A stretch of DNA of 64,000 bases, from positions 36,005-100,004 of the forward strand of contig JAZQBL010000037.1 in the NCBI GenBank assembly GCA_045545665.1, given 5' to 3'. How positions within the stretch are numbered: the stretch's first letter is position 1; each line of letters starts with the position of its first letter. The notes below the pieces were generated by a model. The model saw nothing but the letters and a program-made list of their open reading frames with translations, searched no databases and had not been told where the DNA came from. A program made the position numbers and the translations under genes. Below, piece by piece: positions 49,795-58,136 of this stretch. Origin of the DNA: RGIG7213 sp045545665. Lineage in GTDB: Bacteria; Bacillota; Clostridia; Oscillospirales; CAG-272.

Positions 49795-50667
49795 TTAAAT
49801 GATATTTGAAAGATTTTCCTTTATCTTTCTTGCTATTTCGGGGCGGTTCATACAGTAGACGTGTATGGACGACACACCGTTTGCAAGCAGGTCTATTATC
49901 TGTTCGGTAGCGTAAGCGATACCCGCCTGCTTCATTGATTCGGGGTTTGAACCGAACTTGTCCGTTATTATCTTGAATCTCTGCGGTAAAAAGTTACCCG
50001 ATATCTTACATATTCTTTCCGTTTGCTTTGCGTTCGTAACGGGCATAATGCCTGCGATAACGGGGACGGTCACACCTGCTTCTCTTATCTTGTAGAGGTA
50101 ATTATACAGTATGTTGTTATCAAAAAACATCTGTGTCGTAAGAAAATCACAGCCTGCATCGACTTTTTCTTTGAGGTGGATTATATCCTCGGCAAAGGTT
50201 GAAGCCTCGGGGTGCTTTTCGGGATAACACGCACCGCCTATACAAAAGTCACCGTGTTTTTTTATCTCTCTTATAAGCTGTGATGCGTACTTAAAAGAAG
50301 CATTTTCGGGAAAGTCCGAGCCTGTCGGTATATCTCCTCTTAACGCAAGGATATTTTCCATTCCCGACTGCTTTATTTTTTCTATCTGCCTTTTTATATG
50401 CTCCTCGGTAGATGAAACACACGTAAGATGCACAAGAGGCGTTACGCCGTTGTTTTTGATATTCTGCGCAACGGATACGGTATAGTCGCTCGTTCCTCCG
50501 CCGGCACCGTATGTAACACTCATAAAATCGGGAGAAAGCTTTGCGATCTCCGCTGTTGCATCCATAACGGTATCTATGGAGTCCGACGTCTTCGGAGGAA
50601 ACACTTCAAAGGAGACAGTCGGCTTCCCCTGCGCTTTTTTGCCGTTTATTATATCTATTACTTTCAT
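49795..50667 (-). CDS. metF: 5,10-methylenetetrahydrofolate reductase
   Basis: FAD-dependent TIM-barrel enzyme of 290 residues. TVSFEVFPPKT with the catalytic Glu, DFMSVTYGAGGGT, HLTCVSST, LALRGDIPTG and LTTQMFFDN are all diagnostic of MetF. It makes 5-methyl-THF for methionine synthesis or the methyl branch of acetogenesis; no other gene of either pathway is here. AAGGGAG precedes the ATG and a perfect promoter lies 70 bases up. The large mosaic gene follows after 42 bases without a visible terminator, so co-transcription is possible. Confidence 0.96.
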   Translation of the reverse strand: MKVIDIINGKKAQGKPTVSFEVFPPKTSDSIDTVMDATAEIAKLSPDFMSVTYGAGGGTSDYTVSVAQNIKNNGVTPLVHLTCVSSTEEHIKRQIEKIKQSGMENILALRGDIPTGSDFPENASFKYASQLIREIKKHGDFCIGGACYPEKHPEASTFAEDIIHLKEKVDAGCDFLTTQMFFDNNILYNYLYKIREAGVTVPVIAGIMPVTNAKQTERICKISGNFLPQRFKIITDKFGSNPESMKQAGIAYATEQIIDLLANGVSSIHVYCMNRPEIARKIKENLSNII

Positions 50668-50738
50668 ATAGCTCCCTTCAGCCGTGCGGCGAAAAAGTAA
50701 TTATATTCTTTCCTTTATATCAAAAATGCCCAGTATTT

Positions 50739-50767
50739 ATTATATACTTTTTTCATTTTTTTGTCAA
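50739..50767 (-). promoter_or_regulatory. Promoter of metF
   Basis: Minus strand TTGACA, 17 bases, TATAAT. Confidence 0.85.
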
Positions 50768-50785
50768 CAGTGATGAAGTAAAGTA

Positions 50786-50814
50786 TTGAATTTTTTTTAT
50801 TTATGTGATAGAAT
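50786..50814 (+). promoter_or_regulatory. Promoter of the 50.8-54.5 kb operon
   Basis: TTGAAT, 17 bases, TAGAAT, divergent from the metF promoter. Confidence 0.6.
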
Positions 50815-50842
50815 ACTGGCAGTTAATATTTCGGAGGTCGTT

Positions 50843-51379
50843 ATGGAAGATTCATCCTTCAACAGCATAACCCATACAGTTGAAAAAAGAGTGGAAGGAA
50901 AATATAAATTTCAACGTATTTTATACGTGATCTGTGCGGTCATAGCTTCGATCGCTTTATGCGCTATGTGCATCGCCGTGAAATTTCTGGTCTATTTCAC
51001 ACCGGTTATGTTTATGCTTTGCATAATCGTTTTCAAATATCTTTTTATATATTTTCAGATAGAGTACAGATACACGATCGAAAGAGGCGTCTTTACCATG
51101 GAAAAAGTATTCGGTGCAAGAAAGTGCAAAAAATACTATCAGGTAAACATAAACGAAGTTGATATGATATCGCCCTTTACAAACTTCACCGTATCGGAAG
51201 GTGACACGGTGTTTCCCTCTTGTATAAGCACGAAAGACCCCACACCCGACCTTTACGCCATGATCGTAAACGACGGTGAAAAAAAGACGGTCCTTTATTT
51301 TGAAGCCACGAAAAAGACCCTCAAAATAATGAAATACCACAACAAAAACACCGAGGTCATTGACACTTTAAGGCATTAA
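50843..51379 (+). CDS. Membrane protein with two spans and a cytoplasmic beta domain, unknown
   Basis: Protein of 178 residues. Two adjacent hydrophobic segments (about 25-47 and 50-72) are followed by a soluble part opening YRYTIERGVFTMEKVFGARK, whose strand pattern is like bacterial PH-domain membrane proteins. I recognise no named family. GGAGG lies five bases before MEDSSF; an upstream in-frame extension covers the promoter and is rejected. It starts a plus-strand run of lipoprotein, alr, lplA and an M50 protease. Confidence 0.6.
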   Translation: MEDSSFNSITHTVEKRVEGKYKFQRILYVICAVIASIALCAMCIAVKFLVYFTPVMFMLCIIVFKYLFIYFQIEYRYTIERGVFTMEKVFGARKCKKYYQVNINEVDMISPFTNFTVSEGDTVFPSCISTKDPTPDLYAMIVNDGEKKTVLYFEATKKTLKIMKYHNKNTEVIDTLRH

Positions 51380-51430
51380 TTCAAAAAGCTCCGCATACAT
51401 TTTACCATAAGTAAAAAGGAGTGCGGTACT

Positions 51431-51976
51431 ATGAAAAAAACACTGTTTATCATTTTATTCGTTTTTGTGATCTTTTTGAACTCGTGCAAAGAGGATATTG
51501 ATCCGGAAACGTATCTTTCTTCCCTTAAAGAAGAATACACAACAAACATCACCGTTGAAGAAAACAGCACCGAATACACGGCAAGGATCACCCGAAGTGC
51601 TGACGGCGTCATCGACGTCGTATTTGCCGAGCCGTCCGTTCTTTGGGGAATGGGCTACAGCTTCGACGGTGAGGACAGCTATCTCATATACAACGATATG
51701 AGCATCGAGCTTAACGAAGAAAGCCTTGAAGATTTTACAAGCGGCGGCGTTTACCGTTGGCACGAGCTTTTAAGGTGCAACGGAGAATTCACGGTCAGCT
51801 CTTCATCTCTCAACGGCAAAAAAGCCGTCAGACTTTCAAACGGCGAATGTGAAATATATTTTGACAAGGAAACGGTATCTCCGATAATGATAAGATCGGA
51901 CGGTACTGTCATAACTTTTAACGATTGGAACGGAAAAAATACCGATGTGCAAACCCAGGACGTACTTACAAATTGA
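51431..51976 (+). CDS. Small lipoprotein, unknown
   Basis: Lipoprotein of 181 residues with signal MKKTLFIILFVFVIFLNSC and lipidated Cys at 19. The mature part has alternating beta-strand-like sequence (YTARITRSADGVIDVVFAEP, CEIYFDKETVSPIMI), reminiscent of LolA/LppX-like lipid-binding folds, but I cannot assign a family. Its last 32 bases overlap the start of alr. Confidence 0.6.
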   Translation: MKKTLFIILFVFVIFLNSCKEDIDPETYLSSLKEEYTTNITVEENSTEYTARITRSADGVIDVVFAEPSVLWGMGYSFDGEDSYLIYNDMSIELNEESLEDFTSGGVYRWHELLRCNGEFTVSSSSLNGKKAVRLSNGECEIYFDKETVSPIMIRSDGTVITFNDWNGKNTDVQTQDVLTN

Positions 51977-53027
51977 TACCTCAGCGCTTATTTCAAACTT
52001 TAATTATTTAAAAAGCAAACTTGCTTCCGACAAAACGCTTATGTGTGTTGTCAAAGCTGACTGCTACGGTCACGGAAGCGAGTGTATAAAAGTTTTATCT
52101 GATGCAGGTGCTGAATTTTTCGCCGTGTCTTCCCTCGAAGAAGCCGTCGAAGCACGCAAATACACCGATAAAGAAATACTCATTTTAAGTTATACGCCTC
52201 CGTGCGATACAAAATATCTGTTTGGCGGTAACTTTATACAAACGGTATATTCAAAGGAATACGCCGATCTTCTGGTATCGAACATGAAAGACGGTGAAAA
52301 GCTCCGTGTTCACATAAAGATCGATACGGGTATGAACCGCCTCGGTTTCAGATACGACGATGAAAACGGCATTTTGAGCATCCTTAACGATCCGCATTTT
52401 ACCGTCGAAGGAATGTTCACACACTTTGCAAAAGGTGACGAAAAGGACAAAAGCGCAACGGAAAAACAGCTTGAAAAGTTTATTTTTGCAAAGAATACCG
52501 TTTTGAAAAATACAAGCAGAAAGCTTATATACCACTGTGCAAACAGCGGTGCCGTGCTTGATTTTCCGAAATCGCATATGGATATGGCGCGCGGCGGCAT
52601 TTCCCTTTACGGTCTTCCGCCGTCCGATGAAATATCAAGCGAAGGACTTACTCCCATAGCAAAGCTTATATCGACCGTTGTACACGTGCACGACGTTTTC
52701 CCGAATGATGAAATATCGTACGGCGGTGATTTCAAGGCCTGCAAAAATATGAAGGTCGCAACAGTTGCCTGCGGATACGGCGACGGTCTTTCAAGAAGAG
52801 CTGTCGGAATGGATATCGAAATAAACGGCTGTAAAGCAAAAATAATCGGCAGGGTATGTATGGACCACTTTATGGTCGACGTGACGGACTTCGAAAAGCT
52901 CCCGTCAGTCGGAGATGAAGCTGTCGTTTTCAGCGATGCCGTAAAATATGCCGAACACATAAAAACGATACCCTACGAATGTCTTTGCAACGTAAGCAAA
53001 AGGGTAAAAAGGAAATACGTATGTTAA
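51945..53027 (+). CDS. alr: Alanine racemase
   Basis: PLP enzyme of 360 residues that supplies D-alanine for peptidoglycan. Lys37 in CVVKADCYGHG binds PLP; the second catalytic base is Tyr in GRVCMDHFMVD-region context, with GYGDGLSR and DTGMNRLGFR also conserved. It starts inside the preceding lipoprotein gene (32-base overlap) with only a weak ribosome site, so translation is probably coupled to that gene. The lplA gene overlaps its stop by seven bases. Confidence 0.94.
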   Translation: MCKPRTYLQIDTSALISNFNYLKSKLASDKTLMCVVKADCYGHGSECIKVLSDAGAEFFAVSSLEEAVEARKYTDKEILILSYTPPCDTKYLFGGNFIQTVYSKEYADLLVSNMKDGEKLRVHIKIDTGMNRLGFRYDDENGILSILNDPHFTVEGMFTHFAKGDEKDKSATEKQLEKFIFAKNTVLKNTSRKLIYHCANSGAVLDFPKSHMDMARGGISLYGLPPSDEISSEGLTPIAKLISTVVHVHDVFPNDEISYGGDFKACKNMKVATVACGYGDGLSRRAVGMDIEINGCKAKIIGRVCMDHFMVDVTDFEKLPSVGDEAVVFSDAVKYAEHIKTIPYECLCNVSKRVKRKYVC

Positions 53028-53983
53028 AAATAGAAACAAATTCAGACAGCATTTTCTTTAATCTTGCAGCGGAAGAATACTATATGTCGGTAACAGATGA
53101 GCCGTTTTATATGATATGGCGCACGACTCCGTCACTGATTTCGGGCAGATACCAGAACGTATACAACGAAGTCAACCTTTCCTATGCAAAGGAAAACAAC
53201 ATAACCGTAAGCCGCAGAAAAAGCGGCGGCGGAACGGTATACGCGGACCTCGGCGGCGTTATGTATTCAAAATTCTATCCGAAGAAAAAAGGTGCCGACG
53301 TATCCTTTGCCGAATGCAGTGACGATATCGCACGTGCCATATCATCACTCGGTGTAAAAAACGTATCGTATTCGGGGCGGAACGATCTTTTGGCTGACGG
53401 CTTCAAAATTTGCGGTAACGCAAGAATGGAAAACGAATACGGACTTTTGCATCATGGCTCCATACTTTTCAACGTGGATTTTGAACGTATGGAAAAAGCC
53501 CTCATGACAGAAGAAGGAAAAATGATGTCTAAGGGGATAAAAAGCGTTCGTTCGAGAGTCAGAAACATATCCGATATTGCCGAAGAAAAGCTCACGTACG
53601 AACAGTTCAAATCACTGCTTTGGTCGGCAGTTGACGGGGACACCGTGCTAAACGCACAAAAGGATATCGAAAAGATCACCCCCGAGGCTGAATATCTTTC
53701 CTCCTGGGACTTCATCTACGGTGTGAATCCTTCCTTCGGATATACTGCAAAGCACCGTTTTGAAGGCGGTCTTGTGTCCGTCGGTGTTGACGTTAAGCAC
53801 AGCATCATAGAAAACATTTCATTCAGCGGAGATTTCTTCTACAGCGGAGATATTACCCACCTTACCGATTCGCTGAAGGGTGCAAAATATACTCCGTCAG
53901 ACGTTTTTAAGATCATTTCTTCAGTCGGCGGATTTCACAAAATAGACTCAAAGGAGCTTTCAGAGCTTATCTGCGGAGGCTGA
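53021..53983 (+). CDS. lplA: Lipoate-protein ligase A
   Basis: Ligase of 320 residues that activates lipoate with ATP and attaches it to carrier domains. SRRKSGGGTVYADLGGV matches the lipoate-pocket motif, and GRNDLLADGFKICGNARM holds the catalytic Lys (usually KISG, here KICG). The C-terminal 75 residues form the accessory domain. The start overlaps the alr stop as ATGTTAA, with AAGGAA upstream; an earlier in-frame start lies inside alr. Substrate carriers (GcvH or 2-oxoacid dehydrogenases) are not in the window. Confidence 0.93.
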   Translation: MLKIETNSDSIFFNLAAEEYYMSVTDEPFYMIWRTTPSLISGRYQNVYNEVNLSYAKENNITVSRRKSGGGTVYADLGGVMYSKFYPKKKGADVSFAECSDDIARAISSLGVKNVSYSGRNDLLADGFKICGNARMENEYGLLHHGSILFNVDFERMEKALMTEEGKMMSKGIKSVRSRVRNISDIAEEKLTYEQFKSLLWSAVDGDTVLNAQKDIEKITPEAEYLSSWDFIYGVNPSFGYTAKHRFEGGLVSVGVDVKHSIIENISFSGDFFYSGDITHLTDSLKGAKYTPSDVFKIISSVGGFHKIDSKELSELICGG

Positions 53984-53985
53984 TA

Positions 53986-54552
53986 TTGTACATATATCTT
54001 TCAAGGAAAATAAAAGTAAGTGCCGTATTCGTTATGGCGCTTACTGTTTTTATTTATTCATACGGCACATCTGATACTTTCTTTATGCTTCTTGCTTCTT
54101 TCGTACACGAATTCGGGCATATATCGGCATCACTGCTTTGCGGTGCAAAAACGGAAGAAATACTCATAGGCTTTGGCGGAGCTGATATAAAAAAAGCGGG
54201 AATAACGTCTTATAAAGAGGATATTTTAATTTTTTCCGGCGGAATATTTGCAAACATTTTATCTTTCCTGCTTTTTCCCAAAACGCCCTTCGGTACATAC
54301 AGTCTTGCTTACGCCGCGCTTAATGCGGTGCCTGCCGAAACGCTTGACGGCGGCAGAGTTATTTATTCCTTACTGTATCCGCATTTCGAAAGAAGAGCCG
54401 AAATATTTTGCAGGATCTTATCGTTTATATCACTGTTTGTCTTGTGGCAGATATCGGTCTATATCCTTTTTAAAACGGGAGAAAACTTTTCTCTTTTTCT
54501 GTTTTGTCTTTGCCTTTTTGCATCCGTCGCAGACGAAGAACACAGTCAATAA
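53986..54552 (+). CDS. M50-family (SpoIVFB-like) membrane metalloprotease
   Basis: Intramembrane zinc protease of 188 residues. HEFGH in the second hydrophobic segment gives the zinc-binding HExxH, and NAVPAETLDGGRVIY is the second motif with the Asp ligand. Four to five spans fit group III site-2 proteases such as SpoIVFB, which cut membrane-bound pro-sigma-K-like substrates; no PDZ domain is present. TTG start six bases after GGAGG, two bases after the lplA stop. Whether the organism sporulates cannot be judged here. Confidence 0.8.
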   Translation: MYIYLSRKIKVSAVFVMALTVFIYSYGTSDTFFMLLASFVHEFGHISASLLCGAKTEEILIGFGGADIKKAGITSYKEDILIFSGGIFANILSFLLFPKTPFGTYSLAYAALNAVPAETLDGGRVIYSLLYPHFERRAEIFCRILSFISLFVLWQISVYILFKTGENFSLFLFCLCLFASVADEEHSQ

Positions 54553-54598
54553 GCAAGCATATCACCGTTTTGTTTTAAAAAAATATCCAAATGCTCTA

Positions 54599-54627
54599 TT
54601 GATTTACTTATATATATATGATATAAT
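54599..54627 (+). promoter_or_regulatory. Promoter of the DUF951-prfA operon
   Basis: TTGATT, 17 bases, TATAAT with TG extension. Confidence 0.75.
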
Positions 54628-54674
54628 GACTTTTACATAATTATTATCCGCCGTTTGGCGCAATGAGGATCAAT

Positions 54675-54881
54675 ATGGAAATACCAAAGATAGAAGTCGG
54701 CGACGTGCTCATAATGAAAAAACAGCACCCGTGCGGCAACAAGTCATTCAAGGTTATGCGTGTGGGATCCGATATACGTATCGTATGCACGTCCTGCGGA
54801 CGTGACGTCACCGTACCGAGAATAAAGCTTGAAAAGAACATAAAAAAGATAGAAAAGAATGAAAAGGAGAGCTTGGCATGA
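54675..54881 (+). CDS. DUF951-family protein
   Basis: Small basic protein of 68 residues. VGDVLIMKKQHPCGNKSFKV, RVGSDIRIVCTSCGRDV and PRIKLEKNIKKI follow the DUF951 pattern closely, including the three Cys positions that suggest a zinc knuckle or RNA-binding role. An ATG four codons upstream is less well spaced from GAGG. Its stop overlaps the prfA start as ATGA, so it is tied to release factor expression. Function unknown. Confidence 0.9.
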   Translation: MEIPKIEVGDVLIMKKQHPCGNKSFKVMRVGSDIRIVCTSCGRDVTVPRIKLEKNIKKIEKNEKESLA

Positions 54882-55939
54882 CAGATAAGCTCAAGGAAGC
54901 GGAAGAAAAATTCATACAGATAGAAAAGGATCTTTCCGACAGCGATATCATTTCCGACCAGGAAAAATACAGATCCCTTATGAAGGAATACAAACGCTTA
55001 GCTCCCATAATAGAAAAATACAGAGAATACAAGTCGTTCACAGAACAGAAAGAATATGCCGAAGAGCTTCTTGCCGACAAGCCCGACGAGGATATGAAGG
55101 AAATGCTGACAGAAGAGCTTCTTTTATCAAAAGAAGGCATTGAGCGAACTCTGAACGAGCTTAAGATACTCCTTTTGCCGAGAGACGAAAACGACGATAA
55201 AAACGTAATAATTGAAATAAGAGCAGGAGCAGGCGGTGACGAAGCGGCACTTTTCTCCTACGTACTGTACAGAATGTACACGATGTACGCCGAATCCGTC
55301 GGTTGGAAAACGGAGCTTTTAAGCGTAAACGAAACGGGGCTCGGCGGTTTCAAGGAGGTCTCCTTCACCGTTATGGGTGAAGGCGCATACTCAAAGCTGA
55401 AATTCGAATCGGGCGTTCACCGTGTACAGCGTGTACCCGAAACGGAAGCTCAAGGCAGAATACACACATCGACCGTGACGGTCGCCGTTCTTCCCGAAGC
55501 CGAGGACGTTGAAATCGAAATAAACCCTGCCGATATCAAATTCGAGACGTGTAAAAGCAGCGGTGCAGGCGGTCAGCACGTAAATAAAACGGAATCCGCC
55601 ATAAGACTTTACCATAAACCCTCGGGTATAATCATCGAATGTCAGGATGAAAGAAGCCAGTTCAAAAACAAGGACAAGGCAATGAAGCTTTTACGCACAA
55701 AGCTTTACGATATGAAAACACAGGAACAGCACGATAAAATTGCAAACGAAAGGAAAAGCCAGGTCGGCACAGGCGACAGAAGCGAGCGCATAAGAACGTA
55801 CAACTATCCGCAGGGACGTGTTACGGACCACAGAGTCGGTTACACATCATATGCACTTGAAAGCTTTCTGAACGGAAATATATCCGAAATGATAGATTAC
55901 ATCATAAACGTCGACACGGCTGAAAAGCTTAAATCATAA
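54878..55939 (+). CDS. prfA: Peptide chain release factor 1
   Basis: Release factor of 353 residues that recognises UAA/UAG. The tripeptide region reads VPETE (RF1-type PxT, not the SPF of RF2), and SGAGGQHVNKTES carries the GGQ loop (231-233) that triggers peptide release. Normal length, no programmed frameshift. It overlaps DUF951 upstream and shares a base with the start of the next gene (TAATG). No prmC methylase gene follows. Confidence 0.97.
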   Translation: MTDKLKEAEEKFIQIEKDLSDSDIISDQEKYRSLMKEYKRLAPIIEKYREYKSFTEQKEYAEELLADKPDEDMKEMLTEELLLSKEGIERTLNELKILLLPRDENDDKNVIIEIRAGAGGDEAALFSYVLYRMYTMYAESVGWKTELLSVNETGLGGFKEVSFTVMGEGAYSKLKFESGVHRVQRVPETEAQGRIHTSTVTVAVLPEAEDVEIEINPADIKFETCKSSGAGGQHVNKTESAIRLYHKPSGIIIECQDERSQFKNKDKAMKLLRTKLYDMKTQEQHDKIANERKSQVGTGDRSERIRTYNYPQGRVTDHRVGYTSYALESFLNGNISEMIDYIINVDTAEKLKS

Positions 55940-56970
55940 TGAAAACCGTAATTGAGAGAATATCAAAAACGGATTCCGACGAACGTATAATACAAAAAGC
56001 GGCAGAAATAATAAGATCCGGCGGACTCGTTGCTTTTCCGACGGAAACGGTATACGGACTCGGTGCAGACGCACTTGCATCCGATGCGGCACTGAAAATA
56101 TACGAAGCAAAGGGACGTCCGTCGAATAACCCCCTTATAATACACGTAGCAAATGCTGAAGACGCCGAAAAATACGCTTATACGAGTGAGCTTTATTATA
56201 AGCTTACCACGGCATTTTCCCCCGGCCCTCTCACCGTGATCATGCCGAAAAAGGATATTATCCCCGACACCGTCACGGGAGGTCTCGACACGATAGCCGT
56301 CAGAATACCGTCAAACGAAACGGCTCGCGCCTTGATAAAATGTGCAAACACGGCAATTGCCGCACCGTCGGCAAACACGTCGGGCAAGCCGTCGCCGACG
56401 GAAGCATCTCACGTTATTGAGGACTTGGACGGAAAAGTCGATATGATAATCGACGGCGGAGAATGTGAAATAGGTCTTGAATCGACCGTTGTAAAAATAA
56501 ACGGCGACGAGGTCGTGCTTCTTCGTCCCGGCGCGGTTGACGAGGAAATGCTCCGCTGTATATGTCCGAAGGTAACCGTATCAGACGCCATACTCAACAA
56601 ATTGAAAGAAGGTCAAAAAGCGGAATCTCCCGGGATGATGTATAAGCATTACGCCCCCGAGGTACCCGTTTATCTCGTTGACGGAAACGAAAACGATGTC
56701 ACCGCATTTTTCAGAAAAAAGCTTGAAGAAGATCCTCTGACGGGTATTCTTTGCTACTCCGACTGCAAAGACGAAATAAAAGGCAAAAACGTAAAGTATC
56801 TCGAACGCTCGCACACGTCGCAGGCACACGTGCTGTTCGGATATTTGAGAAGCTTTAACAACAGCGGTGCAAATACCGTATATTCCGTCATTCCCGACAG
56901 CGACGGAGTCGGTCTTGCAGTTCTCAACCGACTCATCCGTGCGGCAGGATTTAACGTAATAAAGGTCTGA
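55939..56970 (+). CDS. sua5: Threonylcarbamoyl-AMP synthase, Sua5 type
   Basis: Protein of 343 residues that makes threonylcarbamoyl-AMP for the t6A modification of tRNA. The YrdC-like domain (1 to about 200) has GGLVAFPTETVYGLGADA, AKGRPSNNPLIIH and AAPSANTSGKPSPT; the C-terminal Sua5 domain (about 235-343) follows the linker SPGMMYKHYAPEVP. Two-domain length excludes the short TsaC form. Translationally coupled to prfA through TAATG, and coaE follows one base later. Confidence 0.95.
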   Translation: MKTVIERISKTDSDERIIQKAAEIIRSGGLVAFPTETVYGLGADALASDAALKIYEAKGRPSNNPLIIHVANAEDAEKYAYTSELYYKLTTAFSPGPLTVIMPKKDIIPDTVTGGLDTIAVRIPSNETARALIKCANTAIAAPSANTSGKPSPTEASHVIEDLDGKVDMIIDGGECEIGLESTVVKINGDEVVLLRPGAVDEEMLRCICPKVTVSDAILNKLKEGQKAESPGMMYKHYAPEVPVYLVDGNENDVTAFFRKKLEEDPLTGILCYSDCKDEIKGKNVKYLERSHTSQAHVLFGYLRSFNNSGANTVYSVIPDSDGVGLAVLNRLIRAAGFNVIKV

Positions 56971-56971
56971 T

Positions 56972-57568
56972 ATGAAGATAATAGGATTAACGGGACAAAG
57001 CGGTGCAGGTAAAAGTGCGGCGTGCGCCGTCTTTGAAAAACACGGCATACCGTGCGTGAACACCGATGTCGTATACCATTCTCTTTTAAAGCATAATTCA
57101 CCCTTGGTGTGTGAGCTTGTACGCACGTTCGGATTCTCCATATCCGACAACGCAGGCGGAATAGACCGAAAAAAGCTTGCAGGCATCGTGTTTTCCTTCA
57201 AGGAGTCGCTTAATACGCTCAACAAAATAACACACAGACACATTCTTTCCGTCAGCGAAGATATGCTCAAGGAGTATGAAGCGCACGGCGCATACGCCGC
57301 CGTGATAGATGCCCCGCAGCTTTTCGAAAGCGGATTTGATAAAAAATGCGATATCACTCTCGGGATCACAGCGGACAAAGAAACTCTGATAAAAAGAATA
57401 ATATCACGTGATAATATAAGCGTAAGCGATGCGGAAAAACGTCTGAAAAACCAACACCCGAAAGAATTTTTCATCAAGAACTGCACGTACACGATAGAAA
57501 ACACTCTCGGACTTGATGAGCTTGAAAAAGCAGTCGTATCCGTCATAAACGAGATAAAGGAGTTGTAA
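56972..57568 (+). CDS. coaE: Dephospho-CoA kinase
   Basis: P-loop kinase of 198 residues for the last step of CoA synthesis. GLTGQSGAGKSAACAVF at 5-21 is the ATP loop; NTDVVYHSLL replaces the usual DAD with NTD; DAPQLFESGFDKKCD and RIISRDNISVSDAEKRLKNQ match the family. It lies within the prfA-sua5-coaE-slt-apeB run with gaps of one or two bases. Confidence 0.94.
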   Translation: MKIIGLTGQSGAGKSAACAVFEKHGIPCVNTDVVYHSLLKHNSPLVCELVRTFGFSISDNAGGIDRKKLAGIVFSFKESLNTLNKITHRHILSVSEDMLKEYEAHGAYAAVIDAPQLFESGFDKKCDITLGITADKETLIKRIISRDNISVSDAEKRLKNQHPKEFFIKNCTYTIENTLGLDELEKAVVSVINEIKEL

Positions 57569-57569
57569 C

Positions 57570-58136
57570 ATGGCAGATGCAATAAAAAGAAGTATCGTGG
57601 CAATACTTTTAATAATATCGGCAATCGTTCTCGGTTATTTTGTTGACTCTGCTCTTGACAGCCGAGAGAAAGCCGCATATCCCGTTTTATACAGTGAATA
57701 CGTGGAAAAGTATTCAGAAATGTACGGCGTACCGCAGGACGTCATATATGCAATAATAAAAACGGAAAGCGATTTTGATCCCAACGCCACGTCATCAAAG
57801 GGTGCAAAAGGACTTATGCAGCTTATGCCAAACACCTACGAATGGGCATGCGGAAAAGCAAACATACCGTACGATGAAAGCAAAGTGACCGACCCCGAAA
57901 CGAACATACACTGCGGTGTTTATTATCTTTCCTACTGCTATGAACAGTTCTCCGTCTGGCAGACCGTATACGCCGCATACAACGCAGGACATGGGCAGGT
58001 ACGTTCATGGCTTGACGATGAGGAAATATCAAAAAACGGACACCTTATCGACATACCGTTTGACGAAACAGCTTCATACGTTGAAAAAGTATCAAAAACA
58101 AGAGAAAAATATATAAAAATATTGGAGGAACAATAA
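57570..58136 (+). CDS. Membrane-anchored lytic transglycosylase, SLT family
   Basis: Peptidoglycan-cleaving protein of 188 residues with one N-terminal anchor (IVAILLIISAIVLGYFV). The SLT domain has IKTESDFDPNATSSKGAKGL with the catalytic Glu, LMQLMP, and the later motifs HCGVYYLSYCYEQF and YNAGHGQVRSWL. Size and order are typical of the small Bacillota SLT proteins encoded next to coaE. No cell-wall-binding repeat is present. Confidence 0.93.
   Translation: MADAIKRSIVAILLIISAIVLGYFVDSALDSREKAAYPVLYSEYVEKYSEMYGVPQDVIYAIIKTESDFDPNATSSKGAKGLMQLMPNTYEWACGKANIPYDESKVTDPETNIHCGVYYLSYCYEQFSVWQTVYAAYNAGHGQVRSWLDDEEISKNGHLIDIPFDETASYVEKVSKTREKYIKILEEQ

Noticed and set aside
56581..57678. 365-codon open frame on the minus strand
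   Set aside because: It lies opposite sua5, coaE and slt, has no ribosome site and no recognisable family; antisense shadow.
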